From assembly GCA_011754535.1 (NCBI GenBank), contig JAAQVN010000001.1, forward strand, positions 4,340,001-4,404,000: DNA of 64,000 bases, read 5' to 3'. The stretch is from Enterobacter asburiae (GTDB lineage Bacteria > Pseudomonadota > Gammaproteobacteria > Enterobacterales > Enterobacteriaceae). Shown here piece by piece: positions 32,867 to 58,884 of the stretch (positions are counted from its first letter, which is position 1; every line of letters starts with the position of its first letter). The translations under genes and the position numbers were made by a program. The notes under the pieces are model-generated. The model had not been told where the DNA came from and searched no databases. It saw nothing but the letters and a program-made list of their open reading frames with translations.

Positions 32867-33814
32867 GTGTCTAAAACACTACGTATTATCTTCGCGGGAA
32901 CCCCTGATTTTGCAGCGCGTCATCTTGACGCGCTGTTATCTTCTGGTCACCAGGTTGTTGGCGTCTTTACCCAGCCGGACCGTCCGGCTGGCCGCGGTAA
33001 AAAAATGATGCCCAGCCCGGTAAAGGTGCTGGCAGAAGAGCATGGGCTTCCCGTTTTTCAGCCCGCATCCTTACGCCCTCAGGAAAATCAGCAGCTGGTC
33101 GCTGAGCTGAATGCCGACGTAATGGTCGTAGTGGCTTACGGTTTAATTCTGCCGAAAGCGGTGCTTGATATGCCTCGTCTGGGTTGTATCAACGTGCATG
33201 GCTCACTGCTCCCACGCTGGCGTGGTGCGGCACCTATCCAGCGCTCCCTGTGGGCGGGGGATGCAGAAACCGGCGTCACAATCATGAAGATGGACGTAGG
33301 TTTAGACACCGGCGACATGCTGCATAAACTGGCGTGCCCTATTACTGCAGACGATACCAGCGCTACGCTGTATGACAAACTAGCAGGCCTCGGTCCGCAA
33401 GGGCTTATCGAGACGCTGCAGCAGCTTGCTGACAATACGGCAAAACCTGAGGTTCAGGATGAGGCGCTGGTGACGTATGCTGAAAAACTGAGTAAAGAAG
33501 AAGCCCGGATCGACTGGTCCTTGTCTGCCGCTCAACTTGAACGCTGCATCCGCGCCTTTAATCCGTGGCCGATGAGCTGGATGGAGATTGATGAGCAGCC
33601 AGTGAAAGTCTGGAAAGCGTCAGTCATTAACGGCAATACGGCTGCTGAACCCGGCACGATTATCGACGCCAGCAAGAACGGTATCCAGGTTGCGACTGCA
33701 GAAGGGATTCTGAATCTTGAATCGCTGCAACCGGCCGGGAAGAAAGCCATGAGCGCTCAGGATCTTTTAAATTCCCGTCGCGAATGGTTTATCCCGGGCA
33801 ATCGCCTTGCCTGA
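32867..33814 (+). CDS. fmt: Methionyl-tRNA formyltransferase
   Basis: Fmt formylates Met-tRNA(fMet) using 10-formyl-tetrahydrofolate. The 315 residues start with a GTG ([15 protein letters not shown]), behind AAGGA. The catalytic domain has [17 protein letters not shown] with the active Asn and His, and a C-terminal OB-like domain from about residue 205 binds tRNA. A hairpin with a T tract lies 17 bases after the stop, before rsmB. Confidence 0.98.
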   Translation: MSKTLRIIFAGTPDFAARHLDALLSSGHQVVGVFTQPDRPAGRGKKMMPSPVKVLAEEHGLPVFQPASLRPQENQQLVAELNADVMVVVAYGLILPKAVLDMPRLGCINVHGSLLPRWRGAAPIQRSLWAGDAETGVTIMKMDVGLDTGDMLHKLACPITADDTSATLYDKLAGLGPQGLIETLQQLADNTAKPEVQDEALVTYAEKLSKEEARIDWSLSAAQLERCIRAFNPWPMSWMEIDEQPVKVWKASVINGNTAAEPGTIIDASKNGIQVATAEGILNLESLQPAGKKAMSAQDLLNSRREWFIPGNRLA

Positions 33815-33831
33815 ACAAATATATGCTTAAG

Positions 33832-33860
33832 GCCCGGTGTTTCCGGGCATTTTTATTTTT
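33832..33860 (+). terminator. Hairpin with T tract between fmt and rsmB
   Basis: GCCCGG (33832-33837) pairs with CCGGGC (33843-33848), followed by ATTTTTATTTTT. It has the form of an intrinsic terminator but lies in a run of co-oriented genes, so it may act as a partial terminator. The rsmB ATG is at 33867. Confidence 0.6.
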
Positions 33861-33866
33861 ACGGTT

Positions 33867-35153
33867 ATGAAAAAACAAAATCTACGCAGTATGGCGGCTC
33901 AGGCCGTTGAGCAGGTTATCGAGCAGGGCCAGTCATTGAGTAACGTCCTGCCTCCCCTGCAACAAAAAGTATCAGATAAAGACAAAGCCCTGCTCCAGGA
34001 GCTTTGCTTTGGCGTTCTGCGCACCCTTTCTCAGCTTGAGTGGCTCATTAATAAGCTGATGTCACGCCCAATGACGGGCAAGCAGCGCACCGTTCATTAT
34101 TTGATCATGGTGGGTTTTTATCAGCTTCTTCATACTCGCATTCCACCTCACGCCGCGCTTGCTGAAACAGTGGAAGGCGCCGTTGCGATAAAACGTCCTC
34201 AGTTGAAAGGATTAATCAACGGCGTACTGCGTCAGTTCCAGCGTCAGCAGGATGAGCTTCTGTCTGAATTTGCGCAAAGCGAAACACGTTTTCTCCACCC
34301 GGACTGGCTGCTGAATCGTCTTAAAAAAGCGTATCCGAAGCAGTGGCAAAACATTGCCGAAGCGAATAATCAACGCCCGCCGATGTGGTTACGCGTCAAT
34401 CGCAATCACCACACCCGTGACGCATGGCTGGCATTACTGGAAGACGCTGGAATGAGTGGATTCACGCATGAAGCCTATCCGGATGCCGTGCGTTTAGCCT
34501 CCGCTGCACCGGTACATGCTTTACCTGGTTTTGATGAAGGCTGGGTGACCGTGCAGGATGCCTCTGCTCAGGGTTGTATGACCTGGCTTGAACCCAAAAA
34601 TGGTGAGCAGATCCTCGATCTGTGCGCGGCGCCTGGCGGAAAAACGACACACATTTTGGAAGTGGCTCCACAGGCCAGCGTGATGGCAGTGGACGTTGAT
34701 GAGCAGCGTCTTTCACGCGTCTACGACAACCTCAAGCGCCTGGGCATGAAGGCACAGGTTAAACAAGGCGATGGACGCAAGCCTGCGCAATGGTGTGGTG
34801 AAACCCAGTTCGACCGCATTTTGCTGGATGCACCCTGCTCTGCAACAGGCGTAATTCGTCGTCATCCGGACATCAAGTGGCTACGCCGCGATCGTGATAT
34901 TAAGGAACTTGCCCAACTGCAATCGGACATACTTGACGCGATTTGGCCACATCTTAAACCCGGCGGTACGCTGGTTTATGCCACCTGCTCCATACTGCCA
35001 GAAGAAAACAGCCAGCAAATCGCAGCCTTCCTTAAGCGTACCCCGGACGCTACGCTGCGCGATACGGGAACGCCTGAATGCCCAGGACAGCAAAACCTGC
35101 CGGGCGCGGAAGAGGGTGATGGCTTCTTTTACGCTAAGCTAATCAAAGAGTGA
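33867..35153 (+). CDS. rsmB: 16S rRNA m5C967 methyltransferase
   Basis: RsmB methylates C967 of 16S rRNA. 428 residues follow the ATG at 33867 ([12 protein letters not shown]), matching the family; an upstream ATG at 33837 sits in the hairpin and was rejected. A NusB-like N-terminal domain (to about 140) is followed by the methyltransferase domain with [32 protein letters not shown] (catalytic-release Cys) and [11 protein letters not shown] (catalytic Cys). Confidence 0.97.
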   Translation: MKKQNLRSMAAQAVEQVIEQGQSLSNVLPPLQQKVSDKDKALLQELCFGVLRTLSQLEWLINKLMSRPMTGKQRTVHYLIMVGFYQLLHTRIPPHAALAETVEGAVAIKRPQLKGLINGVLRQFQRQQDELLSEFAQSETRFLHPDWLLNRLKKAYPKQWQNIAEANNQRPPMWLRVNRNHHTRDAWLALLEDAGMSGFTHEAYPDAVRLASAAPVHALPGFDEGWVTVQDASAQGCMTWLEPKNGEQILDLCAAPGGKTTHILEVAPQASVMAVDVDEQRLSRVYDNLKRLGMKAQVKQGDGRKPAQWCGETQFDRILLDAPCSATGVIRRHPDIKWLRRDRDIKELAQLQSDILDAIWPHLKPGGTLVYATCSILPEENSQQIAAFLKRTPDATLRDTGTPECPGQQNLPGAEEGDGFFYAKLIKE

Positions 35154-35175
35154 TGTTGAGAACAGGTCACGAGAT

Positions 35176-36552
35176 ATGAAGATTATCATTCTGGGCGCAG
35201 GACAAGTGGGCGGAACGCTGGCGGAAAACCTGGTTGGCGAAAACAACGACATCACAATCGTTGATACCAACGGCGATCGTCTGCGCGTTTTACAGGACAA
35301 ATTTGACCTTCGCGTTGTGCAGGGTCATGGCTCACACCCGCGCGTGCTCCGCGAGGCGGGCGCCGACGATGCAGACATGCTGGTTGCGGTGACCAGTTCT
35401 GACGAAACCAATATGGTGGCCTGTCAGGTGGCCTACTCGCTTTTCAACACGCCAAACCGAATCGCGCGCATCCGTTCACCGGACTATGTTCGCGATGCAG
35501 AAAAACTGTTTAATTCAGAAGCGGTTCCCATTGATCATCTTATCGCACCTGAACAGCTGGTTATCGACAATATCTATCGTCTGATCGAATATCCAGGCGC
35601 ACTGCAGGTGGTGAACTTTGCCGAAGGTAAAGTCAGTCTTGCCGTCGTAAAGGCCTATTACGGCGGTCCGTTGATCGGCAACGCGTTGTCCACCATGCGC
35701 GAGCACATGCCTCATATTGATACGCGCGTCGCCGCCATTTTCCGCCACGACAGGCCTATCCGCCCGCAGGGCTCCACCATTGTCGAAGCAGGTGATGAGG
35801 TCTTCTTTATTGCGGCCTCTCAGCATATTCGTGCAGTAATGAGCGAATTGCAGCGTCTCGAAAAGCCTTATAAACGCATTATGCTGGTCGGTGGTGGCAA
35901 TATCGGTGCGGGTCTCGCGCGAAGGCTGGAAAAAGACTACAGCGTGAAATTGATCGAGCGCGATCAGCAACGTGCTTCTGAGCTGGCGGAAAAACTGCAA
36001 AATACGATCGTATTTTATGGCGACGCGTCAGATCAGGAATTACTGGCAGAAGAGCATATTGATCAAGTTGATCTCTTTATTGCCGTCACCAACGATGACG
36101 AGGCGAATATTATGTCCGCCATGCTCGCCAAACGTATGGGGGCAAAGAAGGTCATGGTACTTATCCAACGTAAGGCGTATGTCGACCTGGTTCAGGGCAG
36201 CGTGATTGATATTGCTATTTCACCGCAGCAGGCGACCATTTCCGCTCTGCTGAGCCATGTACGTAAAGCGGACATTGTCGGCGTTTCATCGCTCCGCCGC
36301 GGTGTGGCAGAAGCGATTGAAGCGGTGGCCCATGGAGATGAAACCACCTCTCGCGTTGTGGGCCGCGCCATCGACGAAATTAAGCTGCCGCCGGGCACAA
36401 TTATCGGTGCCGTCGTGCGTGGAAATGATGTCATGATCGCCAATGATAATTTACGTATTGAGCAAGGCGATCACGTAATTATGTTCCTTACCGATAAAAA
36501 ATTTATTACCGACGTCGAGCGTTTATTCCAGCCAAGTCCATTCTTCCTTTAA
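35176..36552 (+). CDS. trkA: Trk potassium uptake regulatory protein TrkA
   Basis: TrkA is the peripheral NAD-binding subunit that gates TrkH/TrkG potassium channels. The 458 residues form two tandem RCK units. The first begins [16 protein letters not shown] and the second [15 protein letters not shown] (about residue 235), each with a Rossmann fold and a TrkA-C domain. The length equals E. coli TrkA. It lies 22 bases after rsmB and is followed by a hairpin. Confidence 0.98.
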   Translation: MKIIILGAGQVGGTLAENLVGENNDITIVDTNGDRLRVLQDKFDLRVVQGHGSHPRVLREAGADDADMLVAVTSSDETNMVACQVAYSLFNTPNRIARIRSPDYVRDAEKLFNSEAVPIDHLIAPEQLVIDNIYRLIEYPGALQVVNFAEGKVSLAVVKAYYGGPLIGNALSTMREHMPHIDTRVAAIFRHDRPIRPQGSTIVEAGDEVFFIAASQHIRAVMSELQRLEKPYKRIMLVGGGNIGAGLARRLEKDYSVKLIERDQQRASELAEKLQNTIVFYGDASDQELLAEEHIDQVDLFIAVTNDDEANIMSAMLAKRMGAKKVMVLIQRKAYVDLVQGSVIDIAISPQQATISALLSHVRKADIVGVSSLRRGVAEAIEAVAHGDETTSRVVGRAIDEIKLPPGTIIGAVVRGNDVMIANDNLRIEQGDHVIMFLTDKKFITDVERLFQPSPFFL

Positions 36553-36559
36553 TATGTCG

Positions 36560-36579
36560 GGTGCTCTCAATAGAGCACC
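36560..36579 (+). terminator. Hairpin after trkA
   Basis: A perfect 8-bp stem (36560-36567 with 36572-36579) with a CAAT loop lies 8 bases after the stop. It lacks a good T tract, so it may be a weak terminator or an RNA-stability element. Confidence 0.55.
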
Positions 36580-36644
36580 TGCACTTTACCCCCTTTATTG
36601 CTGTGCCTTTTATTTTCATAACGTTTAATTATCCCGAATGGCAA

Positions 36645-36672
36645 TTGGCTAATCATTTGTTAAACTTATAGT
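36645..36672 (+). promoter_or_regulatory. Possible mscL promoter
   Basis: TTGGCT (36645-36650) and TATAGT (36667-36672), 16 bases apart, lie just before the AAGGAGA ribosome site of mscL. In E. coli mscL responds to RpoS in stationary phase and high osmolarity. This is motif-based only. Confidence 0.45.
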
Positions 36673-36697
36673 CGTCAGCTGGCACAAGGAGAACATA

Positions 36698-37108
36698 ATG
36701 AGTTTTATTAAAGAATTTCGCGAATTTGCGATGCGCGGGAACGTGGTGGATTTGGCAGTGGGTGTCATTATTGGTGCGGCATTCGGCAAGATTGTTTCAT
36801 CATTAGTTGCAGACATCATCATGCCACCTTTAGGGCTGCTAATCGGGGGCATTGATTTCAAACAGTTCGCATTCACGCTGCGTGAAGCACAGGGTGATAT
36901 CCCGGCAGTAGTAATGCACTACGGCGTGTTTATCCAGAACGTATTTGATTTCGTGATTGTGGCGTTTGCTATTTTTATGGCTATCAAGCTGATCAACAGG
37001 CTCAACCGTAAAAAAGAAGAGCCCGCGGCCGCACCAGCACCAACGAAAGAAGAAGTATTGCTGACGGAAATCCGCGATCTGTTAAAAGAGCAGAACAACC
37101 GCGTTTAA
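36698..37108 (+). CDS. mscL: Large-conductance mechanosensitive channel
   Basis: MscL opens under membrane tension to release solutes during hypo-osmotic shock. There are 136 residues. TM1 (about 15-45) contains the gate region [21 protein letters not shown], a periplasmic loop follows, TM2 lies at about 75-100, and a charged cytoplasmic helix closes the protein. It is almost the same as E. coli MscL. Its stop codon (37106-37108) directly abuts the stop of arfA on the other strand. Confidence 0.98.
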   Translation: MSFIKEFREFAMRGNVVDLAVGVIIGAAFGKIVSSLVADIIMPPLGLLIGGIDFKQFAFTLREAQGDIPAVVMHYGVFIQNVFDFVIVAFAIFMAIKLINRLNRKKEEPAAAPAPTKEEVLLTEIRDLLKEQNNRV

Positions 37109-37324
37109 TCAGTAAACAAAAGCAGGAAGGCCAGTGGTAAATAAGTGATTCGCTTGCTTGCCACTGGCCTCCCAGTTACCCCGTTTTGCATGTTTGTCTT
37201 TGCGCAGATAACTTCCCTTCCCTTTTTTATTCTTTTCAACGCGCTGTCGAAAAAGCGGGTCGTGAAGTAAAGCCTCAATGGCATTGTCTTTAATTTGTCC
37301 CTTAGTGTGCTGATAGCGGCTCAT
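37109..37324 (-). CDS. arfA: Alternative ribosome-rescue factor A
   Basis: ArfA rescues ribosomes stalled on mRNAs without a stop codon by recruiting RF2, as a backup to tmRNA. The 71 residues start [20 protein letters not shown], with the basic middle [15 protein letters not shown] that enters the mRNA channel. The C-terminal [10 protein letters not shown] differs from E. coli. A strong hairpin lies inside the coding region before the stop (see 37128-37170). In E. coli the equivalent hairpin makes the mRNA nonstop, so active ArfA appears only when tmRNA fails. Confidence 0.95.
   Translation of the reverse strand: MSRYQHTKGQIKDNAIEALLHDPLFRQRVEKNKKGKGSYLRKDKHAKRGNWEASGKQANHLFTTGLPAFVY
37128..37170 (-). 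promoter_or_regulatory. Intragenic arfA hairpin (RNase III/terminator-type control)
   Basis: A 13-bp stem (37128-37140 with 37158-37170, one G-T pair) with a 17-base loop lies within the arfA coding sequence, 17 bases before the stop. A pyrimidine-rich tract (CTTCCTGCTTTT) follows on the minus strand. This fits the known truncation of arfA mRNA in E. coli by RNase III cleavage or termination. Confidence 0.8.
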
Positions 37325-37381
37325 AATTTCTCCTGAGCATGGTTTATGACGACGGAAGTCTAGACCCGGGTAGATTAAAAA

Positions 37382-37807
37382 TCAACATCCCCGAGTTTCT
37401 CCACTGGCCCCTTGTTCAAGGGCTTCCAGAATTGAGCAATAAATACTGCTGTGGGCCGTTCCGCAACAGGCATCATTAAGCCTTTGCAGAGAACGCTGCA
37501 TGGTTTGTAGTTCCTGAATACGGGCTTCAACTTCATCAAGCCGGGCCTGCACGATGCTTTTGGATTCCTGGCAGGTGTGATGCTCAGGATCGATGCGGAT
37601 CGATAGTAACTCGCGGATCGAATCCAGCGTGAAGCCAAGCTGTCGAGCATAGCGTATGAATCTCAGACGCTGCAGATCGTTATCGGTATAAAGCCGAAAG
37701 CCACCTTCTGTGCGTACCTCATGATCGATCATTTGCTGCTTTTCGTAATATCGAATAGTGTCCGGCGTTACGTTAGCGAGCTTTGCAAGTTCACCGATAC
37801 GGTACAT
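37382..37807 (-). CDS. zntR: Zinc-responsive MerR-family activator ZntR
   Basis: ZntR activates the zinc exporter gene zntA when zinc is in excess. The 141 residues have the N-terminal winged helix MYRIGELAKLANVTPDTIRYYEKQ, a dimerisation helix, and zinc-binding Cys/His residues seen in HHTCQES, DACCGTAHSS, YCSIL and the terminal GC. The length equals E. coli ZntR. It follows yhdN with a 2-base gap; zntA is not in the window. Confidence 0.97.
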   Translation of the reverse strand: MYRIGELAKLANVTPDTIRYYEKQQMIDHEVRTEGGFRLYTDNDLQRLRFIRYARQLGFTLDSIRELLSIRIDPEHHTCQESKSIVQARLDEVEARIQELQTMQRSLQRLNDACCGTAHSSIYCSILEALEQGASGETRGC

Positions 37808-37809
37808 CG

Positions 37810-38178
37810 CTACTCCTCATTTATCTTCTTCAGCAATCTTTCACTGTATTCCCCATGCAGGAATTCCGTGTTCATTCCTGCCTGGCGCAGCTTGAGCTCG
37901 ATCAGCGCAAGCCTGCGGCTAAGTTCTGTATGTCGAGGATCGTCCTGACGGATCCTTTTTAGCAGATCGACAAGTTCAACAGCCTCTCTGCGCTGCTCAA
38001 GCTCAGGAGGAAGGCAGCCGGCATTTTTTAATAAACGATATCCAGCCCGGAGTTCAGGCGCAATATGCAAATCATCTTCCAGTTCCAGAGGTTCGCCGCT
38101 TCCGGCAAGATTGTCGAAATCGCCTTTATTTTGGGCATCGCGGATATGGCGTTCTGCCCACTGGTCAAGCAACCACAT
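37810..38178 (-). CDS. yhdN: YhdN family protein (DUF1992)
   Basis: A 122-residue cytoplasmic protein with the DUF1992 signature GDFDNLAGSGEPL near the N-terminus and helical remainder. The function is unknown. Tandem ATGs occur at 38181 and 38178; the second has better spacing from GGAG and matches the E. coli length. It is coupled to zntR. Confidence 0.92.
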   Translation of the reverse strand: MWLLDQWAERHIRDAQNKGDFDNLAGSGEPLELEDDLHIAPELRAGYRLLKNAGCLPPELEQRREAVELVDLLKRIRQDDPRHTELSRRLALIELKLRQAGMNTEFLHGEYSERLLKKINEE

Positions 38179-38244
38179 CATCAGCTCCAGGGGATGAACA
38201 AAATTGATACAGGCATTGTAGAGAAATGGGGATACTGCGGATAT

Positions 38245-38272
38245 AAAAAAACCCGCCGAGGCGGGTTTTTTT
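38245..38272 (-). terminator. Terminator of the alpha operon
   Basis: A 12-bp stem (38245-38256 with 38261-38272) with a CGAG loop is flanked by A and T runs. It lies 13 bases after rplQ and could work in both directions. Confidence 0.92.
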
Positions 38273-38285
38273 ACGTTACTGCAGA

Positions 38286-38693
<408 letters not shown>

Positions 38694-38709
38694 TTAACCT
38701 GTGATCCGG

Positions 38710-39699
38710 TTACTCGTCAGCAATGCTTGCCGGTGGCCAGTTTTCCAGGCGCATGCCCAGAGACAGACCACGTGAAGCCAGCACGTCTTTAATCTCGGTA
38801 AGAGATTTTTTACCCAGGTTCGGCGTTTTCAGCAACTCAACCTCGGTACGCTGTACCAGATCACCGATATAGTGGATAGCTTCTGCCTTGAGGCAGTTAG
38901 CAGAGCGGACAGTCAATTCGAGATCGTCAACAGGGCGCAGCAGGATCGGATCGAATTCTGGTTTCTCTTCTTTCACTTCTGGCTGACGTACATCACGTAA
39001 GTCAACGAAAGCTTCCAGTTGTTCTGCCAGGATGGTTGCCGCACGACGAATCGCCTCTTCAGGATCGATTGTGCCGTTGGTTTCCATTTCGATGACCAGC
39101 TTGTCCAGGTCGGTACGCTGTTCTACACGCGCTGCTTCAACATTGTAGGCAATACGCTCTACAGGGCTGTAGCATGCGTCGACCAGCAGACGGCCGATTG
39201 GGCGCTCATCTTCTTCCGAATGAATTCGGGCAGAAGCCGGCACATAACCACGACCGCGCTGAACTTTGATACGCATGCTAATAGCTGCGTTCTCATCGGT
39301 CAGGTGGCAGATCACGTGCTGCGGCTTGACGATTTCAACATCACCGTCGTGGGTGATGTCGGCTGCAGTCACAGGGCCAATGCCAGATTTATTCAGAGTA
39401 AGAATAACTTCATCTTTACCCTGAACTCTCACCGCCAGCCCTTTCAGGTTGAGCAGGATTTCAAGGATATCTTCCTGAACGCCTTCTTTGGTGCTGTACT
39501 CATGAAGTACACCATCAATCTCAACCTCGGTCACCGCGCAACCCGGCATCGATGAGAGCAGAATACGGCGCAGTGCGTTACCCAGAGTATGGCCAAAGCC
39601 ACGCTCTAAAGGCTCAAGGGTCACCTTGGCGTGCGTCGAACTCACTTGCTCGATATCTACCAGGCGCGGTTTTAGAAACTCTGTCACAGAACCCTGCAT
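38710..39699 (-). CDS. rpoA: RNA polymerase alpha subunit
   Basis: Alpha dimerises to start RNA polymerase assembly, and its C-terminal domain contacts UP elements and activators. The 329 residues equal E. coli. The N-terminal domain (1-235) has [22 protein letters not shown]. An acidic linker (about 236-249) leads to the C-terminal domain with [17 protein letters not shown], which includes the DNA-binding Arg. It lies between rpsD and rplQ. Confidence 0.99.
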
Positions 39700-39724
39700 T
39701 GTGTCCTCTCTTTGGTACTAAGCT

Positions 39725-40348
<624 letters not shown>

Positions 40349-40377
40349 CTATCTCCAACTAACCTAAAAAACGAGCG

Positions 40378-40770
<393 letters not shown>

Positions 40771-40783
40771 TCAATCACCCCGA

Positions 40784-41230
<447 letters not shown>

Positions 41231-41286
41231 TGGCTGGCTAATCTAGCCAGCTCAACCCAACTTTGCAAGAAAAATATGCGAAATAA

Positions 41287-42766
<1,480 letters not shown>

Positions 42767-42773
42767 CTGCTAC

Positions 42774-43907
<1,134 letters not shown>

Positions 43908-43912
43908 CTACC

Positions 43913-45220
<1,308 letters not shown>

Positions 45221-45244
45221 TTACTCCCGTGATTCAATTGGTAA

Positions 45245-45550
<306 letters not shown>

Positions 45551-45564
45551 TCAGTAACCCTACC

Positions 45565-46827
<1,263 letters not shown>

Positions 46828-46895
46828 CTAATGTCAACTACTACCTGAGACTCTAAAATCAGAGCCGTTAAAAAGCCCCATATCGAGGGCGCGGC

Positions 46896-46901
46896 ATTAT
46901 A
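46896..46901 (-). promoter_or_regulatory. spc operon promoter -10 element
   Basis: TATAAT on the minus strand (in GTGTTATAATGCCGCGCC) lies about 80 bases before rplN, in the position of E. coli Pspc. A good -35 is not evident; CTACCC near 46919-46925 is at roughly the right distance. The GC-rich discriminator suggests growth-rate control. Confidence 0.65.
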
Positions 46902-46923
46902 ACACCGCTTCTGCAATATGGGT

Positions 46924-46959
46924 AGAAAAAATAAACGGCTCATCGCTGAGCCGTTTATT
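46924..46959 (-). terminator. S10 operon terminator
   Basis: A perfect 13-bp stem (46930-46942 with 46947-46959) with a TCGC loop continues on the minus strand into TTTATTTTTT. It lies 22 bases after rpsQ and separates the S10 and spc operons. Confidence 0.92.
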
Positions 46960-46981
46960 CGTATTGAGAAGGCGTACTGTA

Positions 46982-48910
<1,929 letters not shown>

Positions 48911-48915
48911 CTACC

Positions 48916-49197
<282 letters not shown>

Positions 49198-49210
49198 TTA
49201 TCCTCTAAAA

Positions 49211-51606
<2,396 letters not shown>

Positions 51607-51626
51607 TCAATCGCTCGATGACCTGA

Positions 51627-52107
<481 letters not shown>

Positions 52108-52113
52108 CCGCGC

Positions 52114-52141
52114 ATTATACGTAAATCAGAGAAAGACGCAA
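52114..52141 (-). promoter_or_regulatory. S10 operon promoter
   Basis: On the minus strand TTGCGT (52136-52141) and TATAAT (52114-52119) are 16 bases apart, followed by GCGCGGGC. This corresponds to E. coli PS10. The stretch 52142-52318 holds no other recognised feature. Confidence 0.85.
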
Positions 52142-52318
52142 GTACCGTTTAGAAATTAAGCGCCAAAGGCTCAGTATGCGTAGGGCTGCGCAACTTTTTA
52201 CGCCGTGTATCCTTTCTGGATTCTTTATTGGAAGCCGCTACGCAATTGCTGTTTTTGGGCATTGCCGGACAGGCAGATTGGAACGAGTATGCGCTCAAAA
52301 CCTTTTGAGGCCTGTTCC

Positions 52319-52792
52319 ATGCTAACCACCCTCCCCTTCCTGATGATCTATTTTTCTCTGACGGCCTTACTCGTACGCGCTGATATTCGCGACGGTTTGC
52401 TGCCCGATAAGTTTCTCTGCCCGCTGCTCTGGACGGGCCTGCTCTACCAACTCTTTATTCATCCTGATTTTCTTCCAAGTGCAGTGACGGGGGCGGTGGC
52501 TGGATACCTTTGCTTTGCCTTGATTTACTGGGGCTATCGGCTTATCTGCCGGCGTGAAGGGATGGGATATGGCGATCTGAAGTATCTGGCCGCACTTGGT
52601 GCGTGGCATGGCTGGTGCATACTGCCTACGCTGGCCTTACTCGCCGCGCTTATGGCGCTGCTTTGCATTCTTGTTTTTTCGTTTCTCACCTCTGATAAAG
52701 GTGCATTAAAAAACCCACTGCCTTTTGGGCCATTTCTGGCAGCAGCGGGTTTATGCGTTGGAGGGGAAAATCTGATTAATTTTCCACTTTGA
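52319..52792 (+). CDS. gspO: Short type IV prepilin peptidase-like protein (A24)
   Basis: A 157-residue membrane protein from the ATG at 52319, behind TGAGG. It has the two aspartate sites of A24 prepilin peptidases: [10 protein letters not shown] near residue 20 and GMGYGDLK near residue 85, within about six hydrophobic segments. The N-terminal cytoplasmic methyltransferase part with zinc-binding Cys pairs, found in full PilD/GspO enzymes, is absent, so at most the peptidase core remains. No secretion or pilin genes are nearby. The E. coli gene next to bfr is gspO (225 aa). In-frame upstream ATGs at 52205 and 52289 are less likely. The last 17 bases overlap bfr. Confidence 0.82.
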   Translation: MLTTLPFLMIYFSLTALLVRADIRDGLLPDKFLCPLLWTGLLYQLFIHPDFLPSAVTGAVAGYLCFALIYWGYRLICRREGMGYGDLKYLAALGAWHGWCILPTLALLAALMALLCILVFSFLTSDKGALKNPLPFGPFLAAAGLCVGGENLINFPL

Positions 52793-53252
52793 TCTGGGAC
52801 TGTAGGTAGTTCTGAAGGCCAATTTTGCTAATGAGATCCAGTTCGGTTTCCAGCCAATCAATATGACCTTCTTCATCTGCGAGGATCTGGATCATCATAT
52901 CGCGGCTCACATAGTCATGAACGCTGTCCGCATAGGCAATGGCTTCACGAAGGTCTTTCGCACCTTCAAGTTCCAGCCTGAGGTCAGAACGCAGCATCTC
53001 CTCGACATCTTCACCGATGCCCAGCTTGCCGAGATCCTGCAGGTTAGGAATACCTTCAAGAAATAAAATACGCTCGATATATTTATCAGCGTGTTTCATC
53101 TCATCTATAGATTCATGGTACTCAACGTCATTCAGACGTGTAAGACCCCAGTTTTTGAACATTCTTGCATGGAGAAAATACTGGTTGATTGCGACAAGCT
53201 CATTTCCCAATAATTTATTGAGATAACTTATGATTTTAACATCACCTTTCAT
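52776..53252 (-). CDS. bfr: Bacterioferritin
   Basis: Bfr stores iron in a 24-mer shell with heme between subunits. The 158 residues equal E. coli. Heme-ligand Met52 lies in [14 protein letters not shown], and ferroxidase ligands include Glu18 ([10 protein letters not shown]), Glu51, His54 and the [11 protein letters not shown] segment near residue 125. It pairs with bfd 72 bases upstream, whose product releases the stored iron. Confidence 0.98.
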   Translation of the reverse strand: MKGDVKIISYLNKLLGNELVAINQYFLHARMFKNWGLTRLNDVEYHESIDEMKHADKYIERILFLEGIPNLQDLGKLGIGEDVEEMLRSDLRLELEGAKDLREAIAYADSVHDYVSRDMMIQILADEEGHIDWLETELDLISKIGLQNYLQSQIKVEN

Positions 53253-53324
53253 TATATAGTCCCTCCGCTTCCACTCATTGAAGCGTAGATCGGGCTACGG
53301 GGATGTCAAAAAAAAGATGGGCGC

Positions 53325-53519
53325 TTACGCGATCTCTTTGTATTCCGGGATCTGCATCAGTTCGTCCTGCATAATCTCACGCGCTGCGCGAACGCATTTA
53401 CCGCATTGATTTCCCACCGGAACAAACTTGCGAAGCTGCTGGAATGACTGTGGCTGAAACTGGCGAACGGCCTGACGTATTTTTTTGTCGCTTACACCAT
53501 TACATAAACAAACGTACAT
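53325..53519 (-). CDS. bfd: Bacterioferritin-associated ferredoxin
   Basis: Bfd is a small [2Fe-2S] protein that reduces heme in bacterioferritin to mobilise iron. The 64 residues have the cluster ligands C4 and C6 (VCLCNGV) and C39 and C42 (NQCGKC). A Fur-box-like sequence lies just upstream, which suggests expression in iron limitation. Confidence 0.97.
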   Translation of the reverse strand: MYVCLCNGVSDKKIRQAVRQFQPQSFQQLRKFVPVGNQCGKCVRAAREIMQDELMQIPEYKEIA

Positions 53520-53555
53520 AGAGACTCCCGTTCAAAATATGCGCAAAGTGTAAGT

Positions 53556-53574
53556 GAGAATGGTTATGATTACA
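53556..53574 (-). promoter_or_regulatory. Candidate Fur box upstream of bfd
   Basis: GAGAATGGTTATGATTACA (+ strand) matches 13 of 19 positions of the Fur consensus GATAATGATAATCATTATC. It is 37 bases before bfd, where it could cover the promoter. E. coli bfd is iron-repressed. Confidence 0.65.
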
Positions 53575-53653
53575 ATAGCACAAGCGCCGGAATACGGGGC
53601 GGGAGCGGACAAAAAATGCGAATTTTTATGACAGTGACTTTACGGTAGAAAAC

Positions 53654-53682
53654 AAAAAAGGACGCCGAAGCGTCCTTTTTTT
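53654..53682 (-). terminator. Terminator of the str operon (after tufA)
   Basis: A 12-bp stem (53654-53665 with 53670-53681) with a CGAA tetraloop is flanked by A and T runs. It lies 16 bases after the tufA stop and could act in both directions. Confidence 0.92.
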
Positions 53683-53698
53683 ATTCAGGGATAATTAA

Positions 53699-57649
<3,951 letters not shown>

Positions 57650-57730
57650 TTAATTCAGGATTGTCCAAAACTCTACGAGTTTAGTTTGACATTAAGATAA
57701 ATCAGTTTGGCCTTACTTAACGGAGAACCA

Positions 57731-58208
<478 letters not shown>

Positions 58209-58229
58209 GAAATATACAGCGATCTCAAA

Positions 58230-58517
58230 TCACCAGTTCATTTGACTGGCGTGCGTCACAGTAAGATTGACGAAATCAGTATAGCCAACCACGTCAATTT
58301 TGGCTGAAATTTGACCAGAAAGACCCCGCGCATCCAGATCGTCCTTCAGCGCAGAGACAGTTATGGGGGCATTCGTGAGAATTTCAACGAAACGGCCGCC
58401 TTCAAGCGCAGCGAGCACGCCATCCTGAATCAGCAGCAGATCGTCACCTTCGCGCAGCATGCTCAACAACGTGTCGATATCACATTGCCATGGTGAATGG
58501 CTGAGAATATGGAGCAT
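58230..58517 (-). CDS. tusB: Sulfur relay protein TusB
   Basis: A 95-residue DsrH-like subunit of the TusBCD complex, which passes sulfur from TusA to TusE and MnmA for 2-thiouridine at tRNA position 34. [13 protein letters not shown] and the terminal HASQMNW are typical. It lies 7 bases after tusC. Confidence 0.97.
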   Translation of the reverse strand: MLHILSHSPWQCDIDTLLSMLREGDDLLLIQDGVLAALEGGRFVEILTNAPITVSALKDDLDARGLSGQISAKIDVVGYTDFVNLTVTHASQMNW

Positions 58518-58524
58518 GGAAGCC

Positions 58525-58884
58525 TCAGAAAGTCAGAATGGTGTCGTAGTGGGAAAGCTGTTCACGCAGTGCTGCGGCAGGTAAGGTCGTCACATCCAGC
58601 ACAAAAGGCGTCTTATCGCTTAAACCGCGTACCGTTAGAGAGTCGGCACAGACATAGCAGGTTTCAATATCGTAAAGCGGCAGCACTTTGAAGGTGGAAA
58701 TGTAGTCGCGTGCCAGAATGGCCTGCGGCTGTTGGCCCGCCAAAAGCTGAAGCACGCCGTCCCCCATAAAGAAGACACCGATATCTTCTGTCAATGCCGA
58801 TGTCGCAAGCAGCGCATCCAGTCCTTCGCGGCCAGAGGCGCTGCCGTGCGGCGCAGAAGTAAAAACAAATGCCACACGCTTCAT
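58525..58884 (-). CDS. tusC: Sulfur relay protein TusC
   Basis: A 119-residue DsrF-like subunit of Tus[30 protein letters not shown] is the nucleotide-fold-like start. It overlaps tusD by one base. Confidence 0.97.
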   Translation of the reverse strand: MKRVAFVFTSAPHGSASGREGLDALLATSALTEDIGVFFMGDGVLQLLAGQQPQAILARDYISTFKVLPLYDIETCYVCADSLTVRGLSDKTPFVLDVTTLPAAALREQLSHYDTILTF

